From Azolla caroliniana (lineage: Eukaryota > Polypodiophyta): 64,000 nucleotides of DNA. A program made the translations under genes and the position numbers. Below the pieces are notes generated by a model that worked only from the letters and a program-made list of their open reading frames with translations, ran no database searches and was not told the origin of the DNA. The stretch lies in assembly GCA_043228905.1 (NCBI GenBank), contig JBHGNT010000004.1, positions 17,546,001 through 17,610,000 on the forward strand, written 5' to 3'. Shown in pieces: positions 33,974 through 44,447 of this stretch (the stretch's first letter is position 1; each line of letters begins with the position of its first letter).

Positions 33974-34510
33974 CATCCTCGCACCCGGTGATACTCGGAG
34001 AACCGTACATTATGGCAACACACATGGAGACGAAGGTGTTGGATAACGGTTCAGCGTATGCATGCGTGAAGACATGGAGACGAAGGTGTTGGATAACGGT
34101 TCAACGTATGCATGCGTGAAGAGCCAAGATGGGCTACATACCGTCCAATTTCTAACGGTGCGATCGAACCACGAGCGCAACCGCGAGCCCCTCGGCGTGG
34201 GGATTTTTAGAGAGGGCTATCAAGGCGTGGGGCCGCGGTAGTCTGGACACCCCGGAGAAACTCCACATGTATACCATAGGAAACCCTGTACTATAGACAA
34301 GAAATTTTGGTTCTCCAACAATGGTGGTTGTACAATAACCGGCATTAGCGGTGGGGAGAAGAAGTGGGCGGAGGAACGTCTCAGGGCATGCAGAGTCCTA
34401 GGACCTGACGAAGTGATAAGCAACGTCGTGGAGGCGGTCTCTTTCGATGATACCTTGGCAGATCTGAGGAACGTGCTCGAAGAAGGCCTCAGTGAAGACC
34501 GGATGATTTA
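33974..34510 (+). pseudogene. Element B protease end, with 50-bp duplication
   Basis: After E the B frame resumes with HPVILGEPYIMATHMETK, the end of the protease domain. A perfect-but-one 50-bp tandem duplication (34022-34071, 34072-34121) then breaks the frame, since 50 is not a multiple of three. Confidence 0.75.
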
Positions 34511-34526
34511 GGTTAGTTCGGAACGG

Positions 34527-35885
34527 ATGTACGAAGTCATCGCCGACTTCGGGAATGAGGTCGAGTCGGATCGGACGGCCCGAGTGGATACAAGGTACAA
34601 GACTGTGGACCAGAAGGTGAGGCCAATCGTGGCACCCTTGCCAGAGGGCAGCGAGTTACGGATAAAAGGGGTCACATCGGACCCAAGTCTACGGGATCCA
34701 GCCGGCATAGGACACCATTTCACCAACATAACGGTGCGGGAGCTCAAGGTTGGTGGGGGTGGCTTTCTATAGCCAACGGAGGAGGAACGGTTTTGGAGAA
34801 TGCTCGAGAGGCACAGGAAGTCCTTTGCATTTTCGCCAGAAGAGATCGGGTGTGTAGACCCAACGGTCGTTGAGCCGATGGTTATTTTCACGGTACTGAA
34901 TGTGACGTGGAATCCCAGAGCTCACATCCCAAAGCTAATGGAATTGTTGAACCAAAAGGTGGAGATGGGCATCCTCGAACCGTCGAGTGCCCCATACTCG
35001 AATCGGTAGTTTACCATGCCAAAGAAGAACGACACGTTGCGCTTTATTCAGGACTTGCAGCCGGTCAACAATGTGACCATTCGAAACACAGGAATCGGAC
35101 CGATCATTTACAAGTTTGCAGAGGCCTTCACCGGAAGGTCGATTTACTCGATTGGGGATCTGTACTCAGGGTACAACCAATTCCAACTAGCCATAGAGAG
35201 CAAGGATATTACGACAATGCAGACTCCTCTCGACCTAGTGCGGATGTGTACCCTTCCGCAAGGGGGGACAAACTTGGTAGCGCACATGGTGAATGCGATG
35301 AATAAGGTGCTAAGGGATTGCATCCTGGACATCACCATGCCAGTTTTGGATGACATTCCGATCAAGGGATGTCCGGTGGAGGATAAGGACGAAACGGTCA
35401 GACCGAACAGGTGTCGGAAATTCGTCTCCAACCACATTGAAGACTGCGAGAAGGTGCTACAGAAGCTGGAAAGCGCGCGGCTCACCTTCTCCAAGGAGAA
35501 ATCGGCTTTCAGACATTCGGAAATCATGGTCGTCGGACACTTGTGCGGGCCTTATGGCCGGAAACCGTCTCCAGCTAAAGTTGAAGCTATCTCCACGATG
35601 AAGGAAGACTACAGGTCGGTTACAGAAGTCCGGAGGTTCTTGGGAGGTTGTGCGTTCTACCACATTTGGATCCTGCATTACGCCCATATTGCGGAGCCAC
35701 TCTACGGGTTGTTGAAGAAAGGGCGCAAGTTCGAGTGGGGCAAAGAGCATGCGAAGTCGGTCTGGAAAATGAAAGAAGCGCTTGCCGTGGCACCGGCAAT
35801 CCGAATAGCGGTCTATGGTAAACATGTTCCGATTTATGTAACCGTAGACACGAGTCTGACCGGAATCAGATGGGTGATCAACTAG
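34527..35885 (+). pseudogene. Element B reverse transcriptase
   Basis: Three open pieces (34527-34772, 34800-35009, 35016-35885). The last, 289 codons, carries LRFIQDLQPVNNVTIRN, YSIGDLYSGYNQFQL and the catalytic site VLDDIPIKG (first residue Val where Phe or Tyr is usual), then the thumb AFYHIWILHYA. Stops rather than frameshifts separate the pieces. Confidence 0.88.
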
Positions 35886-36515
35886 GAGGATAAGAATGGC
35901 ACGAGGTTCCCCATCCGGTTCGGTGCGAAAGTACATAGCGAGCAACAACGAGGATATGCCCAGGTTAAATGCGAACTCTGGGGTATCGTTTCGGCGGTGA
36001 AGGCTGACAAAGACTACATGATAGGGATAGAGGTAATAATAGAGATAGACTACCTACCGATTCTCGGTATGGTTTCCGGATGCGCAACGCCGGACCTGGC
36101 ATTGTTCAGGTGGATAGCGTACATTAAGTCCCTAAATCCGGAGATACGACACATCTCCGGGAAGGACAACGCCATGGCCGACATGCTTTCGAGAGCGAGG
36201 TTTGATGACGAGGGCGGCATGGTTTCAGAGGACGAGGAAGTTGATGTGGACTTCTTCAAGATGGCTTGCGTGACAACGAGAAAGGGGAGCACTCCGGCGC
36301 TTAATGAGTTCAATGAGAGCAAGTACGACAGGGAGTGGCTCCAGATCGATGGGTTCCTGAAAACGATGACGCCAGACACCGCGTGGACAAAGGAAGAGGC
36401 TAACCGGATCCGGAAGAAAGCGTACCAATTCTTCCTACGGGACGAAAGCATATGGAAACACCCGAAGAAGCGAGACGACATCCCACTCCGGGTAGTGGCA
36501 AGGAAGGAGGAGTAG
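35886..36515 (+). pseudogene. Element B RNase H
   Basis: After a stop at 35883 the frame reads QQRGYAQVKCELWGIVSAV and KDYMIGIEVIIEIDYLPIL, the RNase H core, then the HISGKDNAMADMLSRA end and a linker to 36515. Confidence 0.82.
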
Positions 36516-37672
36516 GAAGCATTGCTAATGGCGTACCACGAGAGCCCTTGGGCTGGACATTGGGGGACATGGGCCACGTTCGAGAAGTTGAAGGAGAAGT
36601 ACTAGTGGTCGGGACTATACCGGGACGTGCATCGGTTCGTAATGACTTGTGAAAGATGTCAAATGCATTCCATAGTCCGACATCGAGACGAGCTGCACCC
36701 GACTTACCCATCGGCCGTCCACTTCAAGTGGATGTTGGATCTGGTGACGATGCCAATGGGGGTAGGGCAGATGCGATACCTGATGCTAGCACGAGAGGAC
36801 TTGACGAACCAAGTGGAGGGCCGAGCGTTACCGAACAAGATGACCACGGCCGTGTGCCGGTTCCTGATCGAAGAGGTGGTATGTCGGTACGGGTGTGTAG
36901 GGAAGATCGTAGCGGACCGTGGAGAATTGGATGCACAAGAGGCCGAAGAGTTGTTTGATCAGTTAGAGATTAAACTCTCGCTCACAACGATGTACAATCT
37001 GAAGGCAAACGGGAAGGTGGAATGCAGACACGGGCCAATCGTAAAGGCGTTGGTACGGGCATGTGAAGGCCAAGTCAGGAACTGGCCACGACTCTTACCT
37101 TACACGTTGTGGGCGGATTGAACTACGCACAATTCAGTAACCGGGTTCATGCCGGCGGAGCTGATGTACGGCCAGAAGCCGATCATGCCGATGGAGCGAA
37201 CAATCTCCTCATGGGCCGCGGTGGACTGGAGAGACGAGATGAGCCAGGAGGAGCTATTAGTGGCACCAATCCGACAGCTCGAGCGAAGACCGGAGGATGT
37301 GGAAGAGCAGCGACAAAGCTGCATGCGGCAAGGACAAAGAACAAGGGGCAATTCAACTCGACTCACCGACTACGACCGAAGAAAATCGAGGAAGGTGACT
37401 AGGTTCTGGTCTATGACAACAACCTCGACAACCAGCACAAGGCGATGCGGAAATTAGCGAGGAGGTGGTTCGGGCCTTACGCGGTGACAAGCACCAACGA
37501 CAACGGCACCTACCATCTCGCGAAGTTCTACGTAACGAGAATAGTTGTGTCGGTCCCCGAGAAGAGGATCAAGACGTTCAAGAAGCGGCACGAGGATGAA
37601 CCTGACCCAGAGGACATGGATAGCGACGACGACCAGTTCGGAGCGGATGGCGATCCGGGGATCGTAAGATAA
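36516..37672 (+). pseudogene. Element B integrase
   Basis: The HHCC finger is HESPWAGH...CERCQMHS (36537-36668). The core has LDLVTMPMG, VADRGELD and NGKVECRHG. Frames shift near 37390; the C-terminal piece (37445-37672) reads RRWFGPYAVTSTNDN and KRIKTFKKR. No chromodomain follows, only an acidic tail. The DDE residues are visible. Confidence 0.85.
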
Positions 37673-37731
37673 GCGCGGGCCGTTCTTCTCCGGCAAAGGT
37701 CTATTCTAGTGCATACCGGTGGATGTGCGGT

Positions 37732-37745
37732 TAGGTGGGGGCAAA
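37732..37745 (+). other. Polypurine tract of element B
   Basis: TAGGTGGGGGCAAA lies immediately before the 3' LTR start. Confidence 0.75.
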
Positions 37746-38394
37746 TGTCGTGGAGAAAAACCGTCCCTAGGAGGAATCGGTGAATAGAGAGCGTGAACCA
37801 GCCCTTACACACGGGCACATGTTTTGATGTATTGTACATAGTTAGGTACATGTCGGCGATGTGAATATCCCAGGTAGCGCGTATTCATTAGGTAGGGAAT
37901 CGAGGAGTATCTCTATCCGGAAGGACAGAGAATAAAAGTGATGTAACAGACTGTAACGTCTCTCTCTCCTTGGGCTATAAAAAGAGAGGGAAAGGGACTG
38001 AGTGGGGATCGCGTTGTGGAGGACGAAGTGTTGTCGGACTGGGACCGAGCTCTTCTCCTGTGTCTTTTATCGTTCTCTGCAAGTTTTGGGAGGCTGCCTC
38101 TACTTCGTGGAAAGCCCGAGTTCTTCCGGTAGAAGCTCCATCTCATGTTGTCCGTGTGCGTTGTGTGAGTTGGTGTCGGCGCGTTGACGCTTACCGGCTA
38201 GCCGGCTGTAATCTTGATCATAAATATATATTTGCCTTATTCGTCATTCGATCTTCGTTGTGAGTTCTCTATGTATTTGTGTGCACGGCTCGGTCGTGGT
38301 TTCGCGTCGCTCCTCCCTTTATTCAGTTATTCCCTGGTTCAAGGCCCCCGCAGTCCCGCCTTGGTTTCTCCTGAGCGTGCAGAATAACACAACG
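37746..38394 (+). repeat. 3' LTR of element B
   Basis: It starts TGTCGTGGAG, with the TATA box in GGGCTATAAAAAGAGAG (37973-37989). It ends in CACAACG instead of the 5' LTR's CACGACA, pointing to a small deletion at the junction. Confidence 0.88.
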
Positions 38395-38900
38395 GGTGTA
38401 TGCGATGCGTGCCAATTCGGAAAACCACATCAACATCCATTCCCGAAAGAGAGGAATGTGAGCAAAGGGATCCTGGATGTAGTACATTCAAATGTATGGG
38501 GACCAACACAGATTGTCACATTCGGTAGTTGCCGATACTATGTCACCATCATCGACGACTTCTCCAAGCACACCTGGATCTACCTGATGAGACAGAAGAA
38601 CGAAGTGTTCGGACAGTTCCAAAGGTTCAAAAATGACGTTGAAAAAGTCACAGGTTGGCACATATGCTGCCTTTGATCAAATGGAGGCGTAGAATATTTC
38701 TCAGACGAGTTTACGACATATCTCCGAAAGGAAGGAATATGACAAGAACTCTCATGCCAACACACACCTTAGCAAACCGGCGTAGCCGAAAGAAAGAATC
38801 GGCATATAGTAGAGGTTGCATGGGCAATGATGAATGAAAGAACCTGCCGAAATCGTACTAGGTAGAAGCGGCTAACACAAATGTATACCTAATGAACCGG
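38395..38900 (+). pseudogene. Element A integrase
   Basis: It continues the copia frame from 25718: CDACQFGKPHQHPFPKE, VVHSNVWGPTQ, the core IIDDFSKHTWIYLM and EYFSDEFTTYLRKEG. From about 38680 stops and shifts accumulate (GVAERK-type motif still readable). It is interrupted at 38900 by a solo LTR. Confidence 0.88.
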
Positions 38901-40188
38901 TGTCGCGAAAATACGACGAGGATATGTGAACTTTGAGGCAGGAACCCGGGGCCTCCGACCGGAAGATATCAGATTCGTATGATTATATTAAACAATTAAT
39001 ACAAAATGATAAAGATTCACAAATTTCATTAATAAAGGGAAAGAAAGATTACAATTAATCCCAAGATTGGGATTACAAAAATTTGCTAATGGAGATGACT
39101 AGAGTAATAGATTAGAAGAAATGAAATATGGATTTAATTAGAATATTAGGGTTTTTAGCTTCAATTCGAAAATTAGGGTTTTTGAGTTATATGGCTTTGA
39201 TTAGGAAATTAGGGTTTATGACTTCCGTAAGGAAATTTAGGGTTCTTGGCTTCGATAAGATAAGAGAGCTCCGAAGGAAAAGAAGAACCATATAATATGG
39301 AGAGAGCATCTCAGTATAGGAAAAAAAAATGGAATTATATATGGAGTTCCTCGTTGATCATATGCCTCCACTTTTTGTTGCATGGCCTCTACTTTTAGTT
39401 GCATAGCTTTTCTTTTCGTTGAATCTATTTTTAGTTGCATGGCTTTTTCTTTAGTTGCATGCGACCGTCCACTTGACCTTTACTTTAGTCTCTTTTACCT
39501 TTCTTTAAATCGCCACATGATCCTTTTATCCGTTCGATTTGCGTCCAACCTCGTACGGTCGCCGGTTCCGCCCGATCGCCGAATCCCTCGCCGGCCGGTT
39601 CCAGTTCCGGTTTTGCTTGCCGGCCGGTTCCGGTTTCGCTTACCGGTCAGTTTCTGGTTTGCATACCGGTTCCGGTTCCGGTTTTGCTTACCAGTCGGTT
39701 CCGATTTTGCTTGCCAACCAGTTCCAATTTGTTTGCCGGTTCCGGTTCCAATTTTGCTTGCCGATTCTGGTTTTGGTTTTGCATACCGAGCGGTTTCCGG
39801 ATTTGCTTACCAGACCCGTTTTCCGGATTTGCTTACCGGCCGATTTCCGGATTTGATTACCGGCCGGTTTCCGGATTTGATTACCGGCCACCATCATCCA
39901 TCAAGACAAAGTGGCCAAAGTGCTCTTAGAACAAATGAAAAATGAGGGAGCTCAAGGTGCTTATATAGCCAGGGCCTTAAGTTTCCTATCTATGTGGGAT
40001 AGTTCTAATTTCTCTATCTTCTCAAACTTTATTTTCACATAACTTGATATGTATTTCTCCATTTTGTATATAGTAAAATACATTTTAAAGCTCTTGAGTA
40101 TATCCATCTTTCTATAGTAAGCTACTAATCTAATTTATAATAATTATTTCATTATTTTTTTACATAGTGTGTGAAGATTCACACGACA
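38901..40188 (-). repeat. Solo LTR in element A integrase (1288 bp)
   Basis: It is bounded by TGTCG...CGACA and by CCGG on each side (38897-38900, 40189-40192). The A frame resumes exactly after it. The orientation follows the TATA box GGCTATATAAGC on the minus strand (about 39970). It carries a GC-rich tandem repeat (39570-39900). No internal coding region is present, so the element recombined to a solo LTR. Confidence 0.78.
39570..39900. repeat. CCGGTT(TTGCT) minisatellite inside the solo LTR
   Basis: Units of about 20-40 bp built from CCGGTTCCGG and TTTGCTTACCGG, more than ten of them. The long open frames here (e.g. 39382-39945) are by-products of the repeat, not genes. Confidence 0.85.
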
Positions 40189-42173
40189 CCGGTGTACAAC
40201 ATCTGGTGTGCATGAGGTTACCCCGCACGAGAAGTTTTACAAAAAGAAGCCGAACCTATCACATGTTCAGATATTCGGCTCCATCGCTTATGTGCACATC
40301 CCCGACGAGAAGCAACAAAAGCTCGATCCGAAGTCGAAGAAATGTATCCTCGTGGGGTACTCACTTGAACAAAAGGGATACAAATGTTACAACCCATCTA
40401 CCCGAAAAGCTCCAGTAAGTCAAGACATTGTCTTTGACGAGTCGACATCCTGGTACGAACTAGATACGACTCTGATTTCGATCCCAATCGACCCGAAATC
40501 GACCGAACAAGAGACAAAAGAAGAAGATCAACTCAGGCGCATGTTCGAAGAAAGTCCGATCACGACTCGACTGAGTGGACCACAAGAGCCGCCGAGCGAT
40601 CGAAGGACATCTCAATTGAGTTCAAACCTGGATAAAGGGTAGGCCAAAATGCCAGAATACGAAGAAATGATCAAAATTGAGTCAACTCACTCTCTTGACA
40701 GTGAGTTCGAAGGCCTTGACACCCCGATCATCCAGAAAAATGGAGCAAAGAAAGCCATAGCCTCTGCAAAGGAGAAGCCACCTGTGAAGTTACGATGAGT
40801 ATATGGTGTATCATTACGCCTTAATGATGAAGGTAGCAACAGTCCAGAATCGGAAACATTTTCCGAAGCTATGAAGGACCTACGATAGGTTGTTCCGATG
40901 AATGAAGAAATGTAGGTCTTGTGCGAAAACGAGACATGGGGTCTTGTCCCCCATTCACCTCACAGGAAAGAGATTGGTTGTAGTGGATCTATAAGGTCAA
41001 ATACAATGTTGATGACTCAGTAAATTGCTTCAAATTACGACTCGTAGAGAAGGGATACAGTCAGATACACGGGGTCGATTACGAGGAAACCTTTGCCCTA
41101 GTGGCAAAGATGAAGACTGTTTGGACAGTCATTGCACTTGCAGCAGCAACAGGGTAGCACCTCCACCAAATGGATGTCAAGAATGCCTTTCTTCAAGGTG
41201 AATTGGAAGAGGAGGTGTAATATATGGTACAACCACCTGGCTTCAAATTACGTACTCATCTGGAAGCCGTGTGCTGACTCCAGAAGCCGATCTACGGCCT
41301 CAAGCAAGCACCGCGTGCTTGGCATTCGAGGATGACTCAGTATCTTCACCAAATTGGCTTTCAAATGTTGAAATCGGACAACTCCCTATACATCTGAAAC
41401 GGGTCGAATAACCCGATTCTCATCATCCTGTGTTTGGATGATCTAGTCATTGGAGGAAAGGATCTCACCGAGATTAATAAGGTAAAATCACTCCTATTCG
41501 GAAGATTCGAAATGAAAGATATGCACGAGCTCCATTACTTCCTTGGTATTGAAGTAATTCGGACACTAGTCAGGATATTGATCCCTCAATGGCGGTATGT
41601 TCTCAACTTACTCTACAAGTTCAGAATGACCATGTCCAAACCTGTGTCTACCCCTCTCGATCGAAACCTCAAGCTCGATGTCGATTCAGGCACAGTCGAA
41701 TGCGATCCGACTTAGTATCGAAAACTGATCCACAACCTAATCTATTTAATCATCACACGACCCGACCTTAGCTATTCAGTTGGCCTACTTAGCCAATTCA
41801 TGCAACACCCACGAAATGATCATCTTGTTGGCTCTAACACGATACTTAGGTATGTGAATACGACGATGGATTACGACTTTATGTATACGTCGAATACGCT
41901 TATTCGACTCGAAGGATACACAGACATGGACTGAGTATATGCTATAAAGCTGATCGATGATCGACGTCAGGTTTTGTCTTCTTCCTCGGCAACGGAGGGA
42001 TCTCTTGGAGCAGTAAGAAGCAATCGACAGTTGCATTGTCAAGCACAAAAGCTGAATACAGGAGCACAATAGTCGCATCATGCGAAGCCGTATGGCTCAA
42101 GTGTATCTTGAAGGATCTGGGCGCAACCATCAAGGATCCAATTCGCCTATACTACGACAACATGAGCAATATC
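40189..42173 (+). pseudogene. Element A integrase end, RT and start of RNase H
   Basis: It resumes with TTSGVHEVTPHEKF, then VQIFGSIAYVHIPDEKQ and GYSLEQKGYKCYNP (integrase C-terminus), a linker, RT (ETWGLV, YEETFALVAKM, catalytic LDDLVIGG with the usual Y-V-D-D damaged, MKDMHELHYFLGIE) and RNase H (SSTKAEYRSTIVAS) up to YDNMSNI at 42173. Copia C interrupts RNase H here. Many stops. It shows the same wording as the fragment at 59822-61190, so both are from one family. Confidence 0.86.
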
Positions 42174-42668
42174 TGAAGAGAATAGCGTGGAATATTTCTA
42201 GGCAACAACCAAGTCTTGAATCACTTCAATGAGAATCAAACACAAAAATGGGAAGTAGGGAGTGAACGCATGTACACACACTAACAACGATAGAGGATAC
42301 ACAAGATGTTTACGTGGAAAACCCTAATAGGGAAAAACCACGGGAGCCCACAGACTCCAAACTATCACTATATAAGAAAGGTACAAACATAGACTCGGAG
42401 GCATTGACCTTGAGCTCTATATCTTCGCCAACTGACGGTTACAACAGAGTGTCGCTCTGTATCGCTCTCTCTCTCTATACAACAGTTATGCACATACAAC
42501 AATATGACAACAACAACCACATTGAGTGATTGCCCTAAGTCATATTTATACTTATATGAACTTAGGGCTATTTACAAATATAGCCTCAATAGGCTTACTC
42601 AAAACATATTTACAAATATGTCTTCTCTTCCGGTTCTCACCGGGTCCATTAGATCCGGTTTCCCAACA
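42174..42668 (-). repeat. 3' LTR of element C
   Basis: 495 bp, highly similar to the interrupted 5' LTR. A polypurine tract, GAAGGGGGAGAT on the minus strand (42669-42680), adjoins it. Confidence 0.9.
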
Positions 42669-42881
42669 ATCTCCCCCTTCACTCCGACATGGGATGTCTC
42701 GCCAGACCGATCCGCTTTCGGCATGCGTCCAACTTGTCGGTTGTCAACACCTTGGTCAGCATATCAGACTCGTTCTCCTCCGTGTGGATCTTCATCAACA
42801 CGAACTCTTGATCTTCTACTCTCTCCCGGATCCAGTGGTACCTCCGCTGGATGTGTTTCGTCTGAGAATGATAGGCCGCAT
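42669..42881 (-). pseudogene. Element C RNase H C-terminus
   Basis: YHSQTKHIQRRYHWIRE, then NESDMLTKVLTTDKL, is the closing part of copia RNase H. The upstream part of the domain is missing at the junction with element D. Confidence 0.82.
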
Positions 42882-43711
42882 TGTCGTAGTGTATTTCGTA
42901 CACTACGTGAAAAACTTATAAAGTACCAATTTAATAAATATGAATAAATAGTAGAAAATATTAAAATATGTATAACATGCATAAGGCAAGATTCAAACCT
43001 TGCACCTCCATGTTAATAATGTAATGTCTTACCATTACACTAGCATTTCATTCATGTTAAAAAGTAGATGTCCCACATAAAAAAGGTAAGTTCACGTAGG
43101 ATAAACTTTAGTTAAAAGAAAAACGCATGCTAAAAGAAAAAGCTACGCATGCACATCTAGCGTGCATGAACGCTATAGTTGATAAAAAACGCACAAGTTA
43201 GAAAAAACATAATCACTTTAGATAAAGCATATAGTCTATCTATAGGAAAAGCATGGAGTCTATAGTTAGAGAAAAAAAAAAAGCATGGATTCCTAAGACT
43301 CCCTCATCACTACATAAGGATGGGGAGCACAATGTAATAGGAATGAAAAATATTTAGGAAATTGGATATATTTCCTAAAACACCAATTAATATAATCGTG
43401 GGATTCACAAAGTTTTATATAATCTATCTCTTTCAATCTAAATTCATATTCTTACATAAATATTGATTAATGTAGTACTTGTGGAATTCACAAGGTTTGA
43501 TCTCTTTTCTATTTCTACTCTAAACTATTCTAAACTATTTCAATTTATTACTATGATTAAGACAAACTAAAACAAATCTACTTGTGGGATTCACAAGCTT
43601 CTAATAATCTATACATAATTAAAATCGCCTCAAATTCTTCCTCTTCCTAGTCCATAACCCTGGTGGTTCCCACCCGACTCACGCAACGATCCGGAGCCAA
43701 AAGGCAAGACA
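42882..43711 (+). repeat. 5' LTR of element D
   Basis: About 830 bp, ends approximate. It contains a tRNA-like module on the minus strand near its start (42978-43046). Confidence 0.6.
42978..43046 (-). other. tRNA-like module in element D 5' LTR
   Basis: On the minus strand, A-box-like GTGTAATGGTAAGAC and B-box-like AGGTTTGAATCTTG. GCAAG and CTTGC can form the T-arm stem. Confidence 0.55.
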
Positions 43712-43749
43712 CAAGTGGTGAACCCGACGTGAAGGCGGGTGGTAAGGAG

Positions 43750-44058
43750 ATGGAGAATCAACAAGAAGCGATGAATATGATGATGATGATGATTATTAAG
43801 TGGATGCAAGAAGAGCAACGCACAATGTCGGAGATGAAATCGGCAGTAGCGCGGCTTGTGCAAAGAAACAGGGAATTCGACGGAAAGGATGTGTCACGCT
43901 ATCTATGTGAATACAAGGCCGAGACGATGCGATGTGGGATACCGGAAGGATTGCAAGTGACATCCTTCAATCGAGTAGTCACAGATGAGTTACAAGAGAG
44001 AATCCAAAAAATAGGGCAACAAAACCTGACATGGGAGTCCTTTGAAGAAGCTTTATGA
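43750..44058 (+). pseudogene. Element D gag, N-terminal part
   Basis: The ATG at 43750 (MENQQEAMNMMMM) lies 18 bp after the primer site. RNREFDGKDVSRYLCEY matches the RFDGKDATSYL block of B gag. The frame ends at a TGA where the family needs Arg (FEEAL-stop-EAYDF). Confidence 0.75.
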
Positions 44059-44447
44059 GAGGCATATGATTTCAAGAGATCGAAGGGACAAGATCGGCGA
44101 GAATTTGACGAATGGGTGGCATCGGAGAAGACCCACCGAAGTGCAACACAAGCATTCCTATGCGAATGATGTGTCACGCTATCTATGCGAATACAAGGCC
44201 GAGATGATGCGATGTGGGATACCGGAAGGATTGCAAGTGACATCCTTCAATCGAGTAGTCACAGATGAGTTACAGGAGAGAATCCACAAAATAGGGCAAC
44301 AAAACCTAACATGGGAGTCCTTTGAAGAAGCTTTATGAGATGCATATGATTTCAAGAGATCGAAGGGACAAGATCAGCGAGAATTTGACGAATGGGTGGC
44401 ATCGGAGAAGACCCACCGAAGTGCAACACAAGTATTCCTAGAGTTCG
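43888..44447 (+). repeat. 280-bp tandem duplication in element D gag
   Basis: The block starting GATGTGTCACGCTATC recurs exactly 280 bp later (43888-44167, 44168-44447) with a handful of differences. Both copies carry the same TGA (44056 and 44336), so the stop is older than the duplication. 280 is not a multiple of three, so gag is also frameshifted. Confidence 0.9.

Larger units (their letters stand above)
25719..38394 (+). mobile_element. Gypsy element B, complete, split by element E
   Basis: Two LTRs of identical length (649 bp) bound a gag-protease-RT-RNase H-integrase series in gypsy order. The 5' LTR has inverted ends TGTCGTG/CACGACA. Without E (28330-33968 and one target copy) the element is about 7.0 kb. 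The host copia frame resumes at 38395. The expected 5-bp target duplication is not present: the right end reads CACAACG instead of CACGACA. This fits a 7-bp deletion across the LTR/target junction. No chromodomain follows the integrase. The LTRs differ at several positions per 100 bp, so the insertion is not recent. Confidence 0.88.

Noticed and set aside
39382-39945. 187-codon plus-strand frame with FRFRL/CLPVGS-like repeats
   Set aside because: Generated by the CCGGTT/TTTGCTTACC minisatellite inside a solo LTR; all three frames stay open for the same reason.
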